A stretch of 64,000 nucleotides of DNA, taken from positions 310,001 through 374,000 of the forward strand of contig NZ_JADEKP010000002.1 of NCBI RefSeq assembly GCF_015234215.1, in the 5' to 3' direction. A program made the position numbers and the translations under genes. The notes under the pieces were generated by a model. It had not been told where the DNA came from and did not search any database. It saw only the letters and a list, made by a program, of their open reading frames with translations. Positions 8,529-17,490 of this stretch are shown here, piece after piece. This DNA comes from Clostridium chrysemydis. Its GTDB lineage: Bacteria > Bacillota > Clostridia > Clostridiales > Clostridiaceae. Within the stretch, counting starts at the first letter, position 1. The number at the start of each line of letters is the position of its first letter.

Positions 8529-8570
8529 TTAAGTTTTTAGTTAAAGATAAGTTTATAAAAACTTAAGGAG
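8529..8570 (+). promoter_or_regulatory. Stem-loop abutting the ribosome site of the second MFS gene
   Basis: Perfect 11-bp inverted repeat, TTAAGTTTTTA (8529-8539) and its complement (8556-8566), ending directly at GGAG 8567-8570. It lies between the two paralogous transporters and has no T run. Confidence 0.5.
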
Positions 8571-8577
8571 AAACTAT

Positions 8578-9792
8578 ATGAATTTAAGAGAAAGTGTATT
8601 ATTTAAAAATAAAGAACTAAAAAACTTTTGTTTTTATAGGCTGCTTTTTGGAATAAGCTATAGCTTTACGATTCCTGTAATACCATTATTTTTTGATAAT
8701 ATTGGATTAGATACTATAATAATAGGTTGCTTTATGTCTCTTTACGGACTTTCTAAAGCTTTAGTTCAAGTACCTTCTGGAATTATTACAGATACTTTAG
8801 GAGATAAAATAGTTTTAGTTATATCTACAACTCTTTTAGCTTTAGTCCCTATAACTTATATATTTATAAATAATAATATACTTTGTGGCTCTTTATATAT
8901 AGTGCAAGGAGCTATATTAGGCCTTGCAGCTCCTGCAGTATTCTCTGTATTAGGGAGAGCTTTAGATGGAAAACATATAGGAGAATCTACTGGGTTTGCA
9001 TCAGCTGTATTTACTTTAGGCGGAGGAGTTGGAGCCTTTGTAGGAGGGTATATATTATCATTAACTAATAATTTTAATATTGTATTTTGGGTTTCATGTA
9101 TTTCAATTTTAATAACAGTAGTTTTTATTATTTTTAAAATAAAAAAAGATACGAGTAAATCAAAAAAATGTGAGAAATCAAAGGAGCCTATACTTTGTAG
9201 ACTTAAAGTTATAAAAAAAGAACTCATAGAAAAAAAACTTTTAACTAAAGTTATTTTACTTTGTTTTGTTGCGTTACTTGGTGATTTTATCTACGGGTGC
9301 GTCGGCTCTATTTTCCCTTTTTATGGGCTTGAAGTTTTACAAGCGACATCTTTTTATACATCTACTATAATATCGATTTACCTATTTGTTTTTGGAATAT
9401 TTGCACCAATCGCCGGAATAGTAAGCGATAAAATAGGAATAGATAGGCAGATGCTTATTTCTTTTTTAGTTATGATAGTAACTTTATTTACTTTAGGTGT
9501 AGTTCGAGGAAAAATAATTTTTGCTGTAGTTATAACTATCTATTTTTTAGGTGCAACTTTTTTAAATGCTGCTCTTCAAAATTCACTTTTAGGATTTTCA
9601 AAATTTAAAGATATTAAAGGTTTTGTTTTTGGAGTAGTTGGGGCATCAGAATCTATAGGTTATGCAATTGGCCCTATAATATCATCTAATATATACAAAT
9701 TAAATAAAAACTTTCTATTTTTTGGACTTTTGATATTTTCTATTTTTATCTTTTTTATATATCTAAAATTACATAAAAAAGCTTTTTCCTAA
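8578..9792 (+). CDS. MFS transporter (second of a tandem pair)
   Basis: 404 residues with about 12 membrane segments, a paralogue of the gene 58 bases upstream. MFS signatures are GIITDTLGDKIV and GIVSDKIGIDRQ, with a central hydrophilic loop (~185-215) longer than in its sibling. AAGGAGA precedes ATG 8578. Both copies keep the same charged and glycine positions in the first membrane helices, so both are probably functional. No neighbour tells the substrate. A T-rich terminator overlaps its stop codon. Confidence 0.88.
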   Translation: MNLRESVLFKNKELKNFCFYRLLFGISYSFTIPVIPLFFDNIGLDTIIIGCFMSLYGLSKALVQVPSGIITDTLGDKIVLVISTTLLALVPITYIFINNNILCGSLYIVQGAILGLAAPAVFSVLGRALDGKHIGESTGFASAVFTLGGGVGAFVGGYILSLTNNFNIVFWVSCISILITVVFIIFKIKKDTSKSKKCEKSKEPILCRLKVIKKELIEKKLLTKVILLCFVALLGDFIYGCVGSIFPFYGLEVLQATSFYTSTIISIYLFVFGIFAPIAGIVSDKIGIDRQMLISFLVMIVTLFTLGVVRGKIIFAVVITIYFLGATFLNAALQNSLLGFSKFKDIKGFVFGVVGASESIGYAIGPIISSNIYKLNKNFLFFGLLIFSIFIFFIYLKLHKKAFS

Positions 9793-9822
9793 AATTCTCT
9801 ACTATTTAGAGAATTTTTTTTT
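9791..9822 (+). terminator. Terminator after the MFS pair
   Basis: AAATTCTCTA / TAGAGAATTT hairpin with a tetraloop-sized gap and a long T run. Confidence 0.85.
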
Positions 9823-9872
9823 GTTTTTAGAATATTATTGTAAAGATATTAATTTTAAGGAAGGTGATTTAT

Positions 9873-10526
9873 ATTAGAGAAGCGTTTAATTTACTTATAG
9901 ATAGGTGGGATTTTTTCTTAAAGCTAACTATAGAGCATTTAAAAATATCTAGTATAGCTATAATTTTAGCTGGAGTTATAGGAATAACTTTAGGAGTTTT
10001 AATTAGTGAATATAAAAAATCCTCAAAAATAGTAATTAGCATTACAAATTTTATCTACACAATACCATCAATATCATTACTTGGATTTTTAATACCCCTA
10101 TCTGGAATAGGTAATAAGACAGCTATAATAGCATTAACTGTATATGGGCTTTTGCCTATGATTAGAAATACATATACAGGAATAGAAAGTATAGATAGCT
10201 CAATTATAGAAGCTGCAAAGGGGATGGGAAGCAAAAGATCAGAAATATTATTTAAAATTAAATTGCCTCTTGCAACAGGAATCATACTTTCAGGATTTAA
10301 AAATATGATAGTTATGACAATAGCACTTTCAGGTATAGCATCGTTTATAGGGGCTGGAGGTCTTGGAGTAGCTATATATAGGGGGATTACTACAAATAAC
10401 GCTGCTATGACTTTAGTTGGAAGTTTGCTTATAGCAGTACTTGCCCTTTTAGGAGACTTTTTAGCAGGGGGAGTATGGAAATTTATTAATAGAAAATGGA
10501 GGTTAAATAATGAAAAAGTTTATTAA
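9873..10526 (+). CDS. Osmoprotectant ABC transporter permease (OpuCB/ProW type)
   Basis: Inner-membrane subunit of a glycine betaine/carnitine/choline importer: five to six hydrophobic segments and the permease EAA loop EAAKGMGSKRSEILFKIKLP (about residues 110-129). Only one permease gene is present, so the channel is probably a homodimer. Start choice: AAGGAAGGTGAT lies at 9858-9869 and is followed at normal distance by ATT 9873. The only conventional in-frame candidate, GTG 9864, lies inside the ribosome site. The stop codon overlaps the next gene by 17 bases, which implies translational coupling. Confidence 0.87.
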   Translation: MREAFNLLIDRWDFFLKLTIEHLKISSIAIILAGVIGITLGVLISEYKKSSKIVISITNFIYTIPSISLLGFLIPLSGIGNKTAIIALTVYGLLPMIRNTYTGIESIDSSIIEAAKGMGSKRSEILFKIKLPLATGIILSGFKNMIVMTIALSGIASFIGAGGLGVAIYRGITTNNAAMTLVGSLLIAVLALLGDFLAGGVWKFINRKWRLNNEKVY

Positions 10527-11436
10527 AATAGCACTTTTAGCTTTAACTATAGGAATACCTTTTACTTTTATTTCGTGTAATAATGATTCAAAAAAAGTAG
10601 AAGAAAAAACTGGAGGAACTATAAAAATTGCAACAAAACCTATGACAGAACAATTTATTTTAAGTGAAATGCTTAAAGCTTTAATTGAAGAAAATACAAA
10701 TCTTAATGTTGAGATAACTAAAGGAATAGGAGGGGGAACTAGTAATATTCACCCAGCTATAGTAAAAGGTGAATTTGATATGTATCCTGAATATACAGGA
10801 ACAGGATGGAGCTTTGTTTTAAAAGAGAAACATATACCAGATGATAAGACTCTTTTTGAAGATTTAAATAAAAAATATATGGAAAATTATAAACTAAAGT
10901 GGGTTGGGCTTTATGGATTTAATAATACCTTCGGATTAGCTGTAAGAAAGGATATTGCAAAAAAATATAACTTAAAAACTTATTCTGATTTAGAAAAGTA
11001 TTCAAAAGATTTAAAATTCGGTGCAGAATATGATTTTTATGAAAGGGATGATGGCTATGATGCTTTATGCAAAAAGTATAACTTTAAATTTAAAGAAGCA
11101 GTAGATTTAGATATAGGATTAAAGCACAAAGCTATAAATTCAAAAGAGATAGATGTAATGAATATATTTACAACAGATGGACAACTTTCTACATCGGATA
11201 TTGTTGTGTTAAAAGATGATAAGAATTTTTATCAAACATACTACTCAGGTACGGTAGTAAGGGAAGAGACTTTAAATAAATATAAAGACCTTGAAGGTGT
11301 TTTATTAAAAATGAATAATATTATAACAGAGGAAGAAATGTCTAAACTTAATAATGAAGTTGAATCTAATGGAAAAGATGAAAAAGAAGTTGCAATTAAC
11401 TTCTTAAAGGAGAAGGGACTTATTAAAAAGGATTAA
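10510..11436 (+). CDS. Osmoprotectant-binding lipoprotein (OpuCC/OpuAC type)
   Basis: 308 residues. Lipoprotein signal with the lipobox ending FIS-C23, so the mature protein is anchored on the outer face of the membrane. The fold is a type II periplasmic-binding protein of the quaternary-amine family: IKIATKPMTEQFILSEML at the start of the mature domain and DMYPEYTGTGW in the ligand cleft, where Tyr/Trp residues cage the ammonium group. It delivers ligand to the permease encoded just upstream, which overlaps it. AAATGGAGG precedes the start. The exact ligand (betaine, carnitine, choline, proline betaine) is not resolvable. Confidence 0.9.
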   Translation: MKKFIKIALLALTIGIPFTFISCNNDSKKVEEKTGGTIKIATKPMTEQFILSEMLKALIEENTNLNVEITKGIGGGTSNIHPAIVKGEFDMYPEYTGTGWSFVLKEKHIPDDKTLFEDLNKKYMENYKLKWVGLYGFNNTFGLAVRKDIAKKYNLKTYSDLEKYSKDLKFGAEYDFYERDDGYDALCKKYNFKFKEAVDLDIGLKHKAINSKEIDVMNIFTTDGQLSTSDIVVLKDDKNFYQTYYSGTVVREETLNKYKDLEGVLLKMNNIITEEEMSKLNNEVESNGKDEKEVAINFLKEKGLIKKD

Positions 11437-11447
11437 AGGTATTATAA

Positions 11448-12170
11448 ATGTGTGAAAATGTTGTTAGTTTTAAAAATATAAATAAGTACTATGGAGATGA
11501 AAAAGTATTAGAAAACTTTAATTTAGATATAAAATACGGAGAGTTTTTAACTATAATAGGTACATCTGGTTCAGGAAAAACAACTATTTTAAAGCTTATA
11601 AATGGACTTTTAGAATTTGATAGTGGAGAAATATTTGTTTTTGGTGAAAATATAAAAACTATAGATAAAATTAATTTAAGAAGAAAAATAGGTTATGTAA
11701 TACAAGGCGTTGGTCTTTTTCCTCATATGAGCATAAAAAAGAATATAGAGTATGTTTTAAATCTAAAAAAAGAAGATAAAAAGGTTATGGCTTTAAGAAG
11801 TTTAGAACTTATAGAAAAGGTTGGTCTTAAAGAGGAAATGCTAAAAAAGTATCCAAACGAATTATCAGGAGGGCAAAGGCAAAGAGTTGGGATAGCTAGA
11901 GCTTTAGCTTATAAGCCGAAAATACTTTTGATGGATGAACCTTTTGGTGCTGTAGATGAAATAACTAGAAAAATGCTTCAAGAAGAGATTTTAAATATAT
12001 ATAAAGAGTTAGATGTGACTATTATATTTGTAACTCATGACATAAAAGAAGCCTTAAAGCTTGGAACTAGGGTTATAGTTATGAATGAAGGTGAAATAGT
12101 TCAAAGTGGGACTAGCTTTGATATAAAAAATAATCCTAAAAATGAATTTGTAAAAGAATTAATCTCCTAA
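11448..12170 (+). CDS. Osmoprotectant ABC transporter ATP-binding protein (short form)
   Basis: 240 residues. Walker A GTSGSGKTT (38-46), signature LSGGQRQRVGIARA, Walker B ILLMDEPFGAVDE and the switch histidine in VTHDIKEAL. It powers the permease and binding protein encoded upstream. OpuCA/ProV proteins normally carry a C-terminal pair of CBS domains (total near 380-400 residues) used for ionic-strength gating; this one ends right after the nucleotide-binding domain, so that gate is absent. The ribosome site is weak (AAAGGT), and the gene lies 11 bases after its partner's stop. Confidence 0.9.
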   Translation: MCENVVSFKNINKYYGDEKVLENFNLDIKYGEFLTIIGTSGSGKTTILKLINGLLEFDSGEIFVFGENIKTIDKINLRRKIGYVIQGVGLFPHMSIKKNIEYVLNLKKEDKKVMALRSLELIEKVGLKEEMLKKYPNELSGGQRQRVGIARALAYKPKILLMDEPFGAVDEITRKMLQEEILNIYKELDVTIIFVTHDIKEALKLGTRVIVMNEGEIVQSGTSFDIKNNPKNEFVKELIS

Positions 12171-12194
12171 AAAGAAATTTCTAGGGGATTTTTA
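12160..12194 (+). terminator. Terminator of the osmoprotectant operon
   Basis: AATCTCCTA / TAGGGGATT (one G-T pair) followed by a short T run, overlapping the stop codon. Confidence 0.75.
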
Positions 12195-12239
12195 ATGATA
12201 TAATTAATTAAAAAATAATTAAGGGGATGTGATTTATAT

Positions 12240-13004
12240 ATGAAAAGAGAAAGTTATGGTGTGTTTTTTAGTCCTACAGGAGGAACTAAAAAAGCTTTAG
12301 ATGTTCTTCTTAAAAACATAGATGAAAATTATACGGAAATTGATTTAACAGTTAAAGATAATAGAGAGAAAGACTATGTTTTTAAAAAGGATGATTTAGT
12401 AGTTGTAGCAGCGCCAGTTTATGCAGGAAGAATTCCTATGGTTACAGATTTATTTTCTAATTTAAAAGGAGATAACACTCCTTTAATAGTTATGGCAACA
12501 TACGGAAACAGGCATTATGATGATGCTTTAATTCAATTAAAAACTATACTTTCAAAAAGAGGATTTAAAGTAATTGGAGGGATAGCACCTGTAATTCCTC
12601 ATATTTATTCTAAAAAGTTAGGTGCAAATAGGCCGGATATTGAAGATTCAAAAGTTATTCTAGAATTTAGAGATAAAATCTTAGAAAAATTAGAAAATAA
12701 TGATTTAAGTGAAGTTTATCTTCCAGGTAATAGTGATTTAGAACCTTTAAAAGAAAAGCCGGGAAGTAATATTTTAAAATATTTTAATGAAGGTAAATGT
12801 AATAATTGTAGAGTGTGCATTAACCTTTGCCCAGTTTCTGCAATTAGCGAAGATAGAGAGATAGATAAATCACTTTGTATAAATTGTATGAGATGTGTTA
12901 AAGTTTGTAAAAGTAACGCAAGAGATTTTGATGATTCTAAGATAAAAGAATATCTTGAAAGCAATTATTTAAAAAGAAGAGAGATTGAATATTACTTAAA
13001 TTAA
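12240..13004 (+). CDS. EFR1-type flavodoxin/ferredoxin fusion protein
   Basis: 254 residues. The N-terminal flavodoxin-like domain carries the FMN phosphate loop SPTGGTKKAL and the AAPVYAGRIP segment (residues ~1-165). The C-terminal bacterial ferredoxin has two 4Fe-4S motifs: C187-x2-C190-x2-C193-x3-C197 and C213-x2-C216-x2-C219-x3-C223. The protein is a cytosolic electron carrier of the EFR1 family common in clostridia; its partner is not identified by context. AAGGGGATGTGAT gives the ribosome site before ATG 12240. It is flanked by terminators or intergenic space and is probably monocistronic. Confidence 0.88.
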   Translation: MKRESYGVFFSPTGGTKKALDVLLKNIDENYTEIDLTVKDNREKDYVFKKDDLVVVAAPVYAGRIPMVTDLFSNLKGDNTPLIVMATYGNRHYDDALIQLKTILSKRGFKVIGGIAPVIPHIYSKKLGANRPDIEDSKVILEFRDKILEKLENNDLSEVYLPGNSDLEPLKEKPGSNILKYFNEGKCNNCRVCINLCPVSAISEDREIDKSLCINCMRCVKVCKSNARDFDDSKIKEYLESNYLKRREIEYYLN

Positions 13005-13106
13005 TATAAAATTATTAAATATCCTAAATGGGAATAGAAGAAAAAAAGTGTGGTAAAATATAGATAAATAGGGCCGGTCAAAGGCTATTGGAGGAAACAA
13101 AAGAAT

Positions 13107-14420
13107 ATGGATACGAACGTAGATACTGCACTAGAAGGTATTAAAGAAGAAATTATTAAATTTAGAAGAGATTTTCATAAATATCCCGAAGCAGCTTGGG
13201 GCGAGTTTAGAACAGCCTCTTTAATCATTAAAAGATTAAAGGAATTAGGCTTTGAAGTTTTATACGGAAAAGATATAATAAATGAAAAATATAGAATGAA
13301 TTTACCTTCAAAAAAAGAACTTAGGCAAAATTTTAAAAGGGCATTAGAGCAAGGTGGAATACCAGAATATATGGAAAATATGAAAGGTGGTTTTACCTCA
13401 GTTTGCGGAATTTTAAAAAATGGAGAAGGACCAACTATAGCTTTAAGGTTCGATATAGATGCAGTTAAAAACAACGAATGCGAAGAGGATGATCATAAGC
13501 CTTTTAAATTTGGATTCTCTTCAGTTAATAAAGGGATAATGCACGGCTGTGGTCACGATGGTCATATCTCTATAGGGCTTGGAGTTTCAGAAATAATTTC
13601 AAGGTTTAAAAATTTTAAAGGAACTTTGAAAATTATTTTTCAAGCAGCAGAAGAAGGGGTTAGCGGTGCAAGGTCTATAGCAGAATCTGGTATTTTAGAT
13701 GATGTAGATTATATAGTAAGTGGACATATAGGAATAAAAGCTAGAAAGTCTGGAAAAATTATCTGTGGAACAGATGGATTCTTTGCAACTTCTAAAATAA
13801 ATGCTGAATTTAAAGGTAAGTCAGCTCACGCTGGAGTTGCACCTGAAAAAGGTCATAATGCCTTACTTTCAGCATCTACAGCAGTATTAAATTTAGATGC
13901 TATCCCTAGAAATAGTGAGGGAGTAACTAGAATAAACGTAGGTAAACTTATAGCAGGAAGCGGAAGAAATGTAGTCCCTGGACGAGCTTTTATGGAAATA
14001 GAAACTAGAGGAGAAACAACTGAATTAAATAAATATATGGAAGACTACGCAAACAGAATATTAGAATCATCTGCAATGATGCACGATACTGATGTTGAAA
14101 TAAAATGTGTAGGAAAGTCTATTAATGCAGATAGTGATAAAGAACTTATAGACTTTGCAGTAAATATTGCAAAATCTATTAAAGATTTTGATGAAGTTAT
14201 AAAAAAAGCAAGTTTTGGTGCTAGTGAAGATATATGTTATATGATGAAAAGAGTCCAAGATAATGGAGGAAAAGCTCTTTATATGATGTTTGGAACAGAA
14301 TTAAAAGGAGAGCATCACTCTGTAAGATTTGATTTCAATGAAGAAGATATGTTTAAAGCAATAAAAACATATTTAAATATAGTAGAGAAATTATCTAAAA
14401 ACTATAAAAAAATAAGTTAA
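13107..14420 (+). CDS. M20-family amidohydrolase (AbgA/AbgB-like)
   Basis: 437 residues. Zinc-dependent peptidase/amidohydrolase of family M20D, related to the p-aminobenzoyl-glutamate hydrolase subunits. The N-terminal segment IIKFRRDFHKYPEAAWGEF is family-typical. Metal-site residues are in H146-G-C148-G-H150-D151, and catalytic E182/E183 in AAEEG. The dimerisation lid domain spans ~215-330. It cleaves an amide or peptide bond of an N-acyl amino acid or folate fragment; the substrate is not determined. GGAGG lies 12 bases before ATG 13107, a long spacing. A small stem (13067-13075 with 13083-13089) sits just upstream of that ribosome site. Confidence 0.85.
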   Translation: MDTNVDTALEGIKEEIIKFRRDFHKYPEAAWGEFRTASLIIKRLKELGFEVLYGKDIINEKYRMNLPSKKELRQNFKRALEQGGIPEYMENMKGGFTSVCGILKNGEGPTIALRFDIDAVKNNECEEDDHKPFKFGFSSVNKGIMHGCGHDGHISIGLGVSEIISRFKNFKGTLKIIFQAAEEGVSGARSIAESGILDDVDYIVSGHIGIKARKSGKIICGTDGFFATSKINAEFKGKSAHAGVAPEKGHNALLSASTAVLNLDAIPRNSEGVTRINVGKLIAGSGRNVVPGRAFMEIETRGETTELNKYMEDYANRILESSAMMHDTDVEIKCVGKSINADSDKELIDFAVNIAKSIKDFDEVIKKASFGASEDICYMMKRVQDNGGKALYMMFGTELKGEHHSVRFDFNEEDMFKAIKTYLNIVEKLSKNYKKIS

Positions 14421-14421
14421 A

Positions 14422-14456
14422 ACAAAAGGGATATTAAATTTTTAATATCCCTTTTA
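14422..14456. terminator. Bidirectional terminator between amidohydrolase and GntR gene
   Basis: AAAAGGGATATTAAA and its exact complement, separated by two bases, with T runs on both strands. The genes on either side are convergent. Confidence 0.85.
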
Positions 14457-14459
14457 GCT

Positions 14460-15191
14460 TTATTTAGAAGGATTTATTTTGATTGTACTACTTTTTACTG
14501 GTAAATAATGCTTGTTTAGTATTATAGGAGAATTAGAAGATTTATATATAGCTTCTTCTAATAAATAAAAGGTATCTTCATCTGCTATGGGATGATTCTT
14601 TGTTACAAAATTTCCAGACTCTGATATTTTTATTTTTATTTCAATTCTACTACAATCACTATAAACATCTTCCTCTATAAATTTCTTTAATTCTTCTTTG
14701 TTGTTTAAGTTTAAGCTTAATTTAGAAATTTCTTCTATAGGTATTATTGTATAGGAATATGCAAGCGAAGATTTATTTTTTAAATACCATCTATCAATAC
14801 AAACTGTAGCTACAGATTCGCTATTTAATACTTTTAAATAGTAATCAGAAGGCGGATTGATTTTAAATTCCATTTCTAAATCATCAGATTCTTCATTTAA
14901 ACATTTATAAACTGGGTGCCCAAACTTTTCTAATCCATTTGAACTTTTTAAATTATCAGTGGTAATAAAATTTCCTTTGCCTCGGATATTTTTTATAAGC
15001 CCATCATCTTGAAGAAGTGCTAAAGATTGACGAAGGGTACTACGACTAACCCCTAGTCTTTTAGCTAAGTCAGGTTCTGAAGGAAGTCTTGAATTTTTAA
15101 GAAAAGTCCCCTCAGTTATCATTTTAAATAATTTATCATAAACTGTTACGTATAAAAGTTCTTTACTTTTATTTGGTATAAGTGTATCCAT
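14460..15191 (-). CDS. GntR-family (HutC-type) transcriptional regulator
   Basis: 243 residues. N-terminal winged helix (~8-75, with SRLPSEPDLAKRLGVSRSTLRQSL) and a C-terminal UTRA ligand-binding domain. ATG 15191 is chosen because AAAGGTGAT precedes it; the in-frame GTG at 15200 is part of that ribosome site. It is divergent from the udp-deoB operon, and both promoters carry related ACAAGTTGT/ACAAC motifs, so it most likely represses nucleoside catabolism in response to a nucleoside or pentose phosphate. The link is inferred from arrangement and shared motifs. Confidence 0.88.
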   Translation of the reverse strand: MDTLIPNKSKELLYVTVYDKLFKMITEGTFLKNSRLPSEPDLAKRLGVSRSTLRQSLALLQDDGLIKNIRGKGNFITTDNLKSSNGLEKFGHPVYKCLNEESDDLEMEFKINPPSDYYLKVLNSESVATVCIDRWYLKNKSSLAYSYTIIPIEEISKLSLNLNNKEELKKFIEEDVYSDCSRIEIKIKISESGNFVTKNHPIADEDTFYLLEEAIYKSSNSPIILNKHYLPVKSSTIKINPSK

Positions 15192-15213
15192 ATTAATCAC
15201 CTTTCTAAATCAT

Positions 15214-15255
15214 ACAAGTTGTAGACAAGTTATACTTTAAATAGTACAACTCTAC
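15214..15255. promoter_or_regulatory. Operator-like repeats at the GntR gene promoter
   Basis: Two direct copies of ACAAGTT (15214-15220 and 15225-15231) and AGTACAACTCTAC at 15243-15255. The related set occurs at 15365-15394. On the minus strand this reads TTGTCTACAACTTGT, close to the HutC-type GT-N-TA-N-AC half-site pattern. Confidence 0.5.
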
Positions 15256-15309
15256 ACTTAAATTATAAGAGATTTTCTAATAAATACAAATAAATTTATA
15301 AAAAAAATA

Positions 15310-15347
15310 TGTAAACGTTTGATAATGGGGAAAAAGTATGATATTAT
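15310..15347 (+). promoter_or_regulatory. udp-deoB promoter with overlapping cre-like site
   Basis: TTGATA at 15319-15324, 17-bp spacer, TATTAT at 15342-15347. TGTAAACGTTTGAT at 15310-15323 resembles the CcpA cre consensus (about 11 of 14 positions) and covers the -35 element, which would give glucose repression. Confidence 0.6.
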
Positions 15348-15364
15348 ATATTCATAAAGAACAT

Positions 15365-15394
15365 ACAACTAAGCAGACAAGTTGTGGTTGTACA
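15365..15394. promoter_or_regulatory. Candidate GntR operator in the udp leader
   Basis: ACAACT and AGTTGT form an inverted repeat (15365-15385), and TTGTACAA follows at 15387-15394. It lies just downstream of the expected transcription start, a repressor position. Confidence 0.5.
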
Positions 15395-15428
15395 ATTAAT
15401 TTTTAACGAGAGATTAGGAGGAAATAGA

Positions 15429-16214
15429 ATGATTTATTCACAAGGTTCAGCAAAAGAATATCACATAGATGTAGCAAAAGGAGAGGTTGGTAAATACGTT
15501 ATCATGCCTGGAGATCCTAAAAGATGCGAAAAAATAGCTAAATACTTAGATAATGCAGAGTTAGTTGCAGATAAGAGAGAGTACGTAACTTATACTGGAT
15601 ATTTAGATGGAGTTAAAGTAAGTGTTACTTCGACTGGTATAGGTGGTCCTTCAGCTGCAATAGCTTTAGAAGAGTTAGTTAAATGTGGAGCTGATACTTT
15701 CATCAGAGTAGGTACTTGTGGTGGAATGGACTTAGACGTTAAAGGTGGAGATATAGTAATAGCTACAGGTTCAATTAGAGCAGAAGGAACTTCAAGAGAG
15801 TATGCTCCTATAGAATTCCCAGCTGTTGCAAACTTAGATGTTATAAACGCTCTTGTAGAAGGTGCTAAAGAATTAAAACTACCTTATCACGCAGGTGTAG
15901 TTCAAGCAAAAGATTCATTTTATGGACAACATTCACCAGAAACTAAACCAGTAAGTTATGAACTTCAAAACAAATGGGATGCTTGGTGTAAAATGGGATG
16001 CTTAGCTTCAGAGATGGAAGGTGCTGCTTTATTTATAGTAGGAAGCTACTTAAGAGTTAGAGTTGGTGCAGCATTCTTAGTTGTTGCAAACCAAGAAAGA
16101 GAAAAAAGAGGAATGGAAAATTCACAAGTTCACGATACTGAAAGTGCAATAAAAGTAGGTATTGAAGGAATAAGAAACCTAATCAAATTAGACAAAGCAA
16201 ATGGTGTAATATAA
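15429..16214 (+). CDS. udp: Nucleoside phosphorylase, probably uridine phosphorylase
   Basis: 261 residues. Hexameric PNP/UDP family enzyme that splits a (deoxy)nucleoside with phosphate into base and (deoxy)ribose-1-P. Phosphate-binding segments are MPGDPKRC and [10 protein letters not shown]. The nucleoside site includes SEMEGAALF with the ribose-binding Met-Glu, and [11 protein letters not shown] is typical of clostridial and streptococcal uridine phosphorylases. ATG 15429 has AGGAGGAAATAGA upstream; in-frame codons before it lack a ribosome site. It is followed after 46 bases by deoB, which converts the sugar-1-phosphate product. Purine specificity cannot be excluded. Confidence 0.85.
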   Translation: MIYSQGSAKEYHIDVAKGEVGKYVIMPGDPKRCEKIAKYLDNAELVADKREYVTYTGYLDGVKVSVTSTGIGGPSAAIALEELVKCGADTFIRVGTCGGMDLDVKGGDIVIATGSIRAEGTSREYAPIEFPAVANLDVINALVEGAKELKLPYHAGVVQAKDSFYGQHSPETKPVSYELQNKWDAWCKMGCLASEMEGAALFIVGSYLRVRVGAAFLVVANQEREKRGMENSQVHDTESAIKVGIEGIRNLIKLDKANGVI

Positions 16215-16260
16215 TATATCAATAAGAGATATATTTTTAGAGACTATAAGGAGTAACATT

Positions 16261-17451
16261 ATGAAAAAATATAAAAGAATTTTTACAATCGTTATTGACT
16301 CTTTAGGAGTAGGTGCAATGAACGATTCAGAAAAATATGGAGATATAAATGTAGATACATTAGGTCATATTTCAGAATCAGTAGATAGTTTTAATATCCC
16401 AAACCTTCAAAAGATGGGAATTGGAAATTTACACAAAGTTAAACACGTAGCCCCTATAGAAAATCCTATGGGATACAGAACTAAGTTAAATGAAGCAAGC
16501 GTAGGTAAAGATACTATGACAGGTCACTGGGAGATGATGGGCCTTCATATAACTAAACCTTTTAAAACATTTACTGATACAGGATTCCCAAAAGAATTAT
16601 TAGATGAATTAGAAGCTAGAACTGGTCACAAAATAGTAGGAAATAAAAGTGCAAGTGGAACAGAGATCTTAGATGAACTTGGTGAGCACCAAATGAAAAC
16701 TGGAGATATGATAGTCTACACTTCAGCAGACTCAGTTTTACAAATCTGTGGACACGAAGAAACTTTTGGATTAGATGAATTATATAGATGCTGCGAGATA
16801 GCAAGAGAACTAACTTTAAAAGATGAATGGAAAGTTGGTAGAATTATAGCTAGGCCATACCTTGGAAACAAAAAAGGTGAGTTTAAACGTACTAGTAACA
16901 GACACGATTACGCTCTTAAGCCTTACGGAGAAACAGCTTTAAACGCTTTAAAAGATAAAGGGCTTGAAGTTATTTCAGTAGGTAAAATCAAAGATATATT
17001 TGATTCAGAAGGAATAACAGAAGGAAATAAATCAAAAAGTTCAGTTCATGGAATGGAACAAACTTTAGAAATTATGGATAGAGACTTTGAAGGTCTTTGC
17101 TTTGTAAACTTAGTTGACTTTGATGCTTTATGGGGACACAGAAGAAACCCTGAAGGTTATGCAAAAGAGTTAGAAAAATTCGACGTTAACTTAGGTAAAG
17201 TATTAGAAAAACTAAATGATGATGACTTATTAATAATCACAGCAGACCATGGTAATGATCCTACTTATAAAGGATCAGACCACACTCGTGAAAGAGTACC
17301 TTTCTTAGCTTACTCACCTTCAATGAAAAATTCAGGTGAATTAGAAGAAAGAAAAACATTTGCAGATATAGGTGCAACAATTGCTGATAACTTCGAAGTT
17401 AAAATGCCAAATGGAACTATAGGTTCATCAATATTAGATAAGCTTAAATAA
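16261..17451 (+). CDS. deoB: Phosphopentomutase
   Basis: 396 residues, the normal length. Alkaline-phosphatase-superfamily enzyme with two Mn ions that interconverts (deoxy)ribose-1-P and -5-P. Metal-ligand motifs are [10 protein letters not shown] near the N-terminus and [19 protein letters not shown] in the C-terminal half; the phosphorylated Thr lies in [22 protein letters not shown] precedes ATG 16261. It is the second gene of the udp-deoB operon and makes the pentose-5-phosphate that enters central metabolism. Confidence 0.95.
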   Translation: MKKYKRIFTIVIDSLGVGAMNDSEKYGDINVDTLGHISESVDSFNIPNLQKMGIGNLHKVKHVAPIENPMGYRTKLNEASVGKDTMTGHWEMMGLHITKPFKTFTDTGFPKELLDELEARTGHKIVGNKSASGTEILDELGEHQMKTGDMIVYTSADSVLQICGHEETFGLDELYRCCEIARELTLKDEWKVGRIIARPYLGNKKGEFKRTSNRHDYALKPYGETALNALKDKGLEVISVGKIKDIFDSEGITEGNKSKSSVHGMEQTLEIMDRDFEGLCFVNLVDFDALWGHRRNPEGYAKELEKFDVNLGKVLEKLNDDDLLIITADHGNDPTYKGSDHTRERVPFLAYSPSMKNSGELEERKTFADIGATIADNFEVKMPNGTIGSSILDKLK

Positions 17452-17490
17452 TTACATTAAGATAAATAACTAAAGAAAAACTTAAGAAAA

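Noticed and set aside
8856-9227. Open frames on both strands inside the second MFS gene
   Set aside because: Low-complexity shadows; the MFS frame has continuous family signatures.
7281-12194. AATCTCCTA hairpins at 7281 and 12161 as a dispersed repeat family
   Set aside because: Only the 9-bp arm is shared; loops and flanks differ, so this is chance similarity of two terminators.
13067-13089. AATAGGGCC / GGCTATT stem before the amidohydrolase gene as a riboswitch
   Set aside because: Short stem with a 2-nt bulge and no known aptamer elements; could at most affect the nearby ribosome site.
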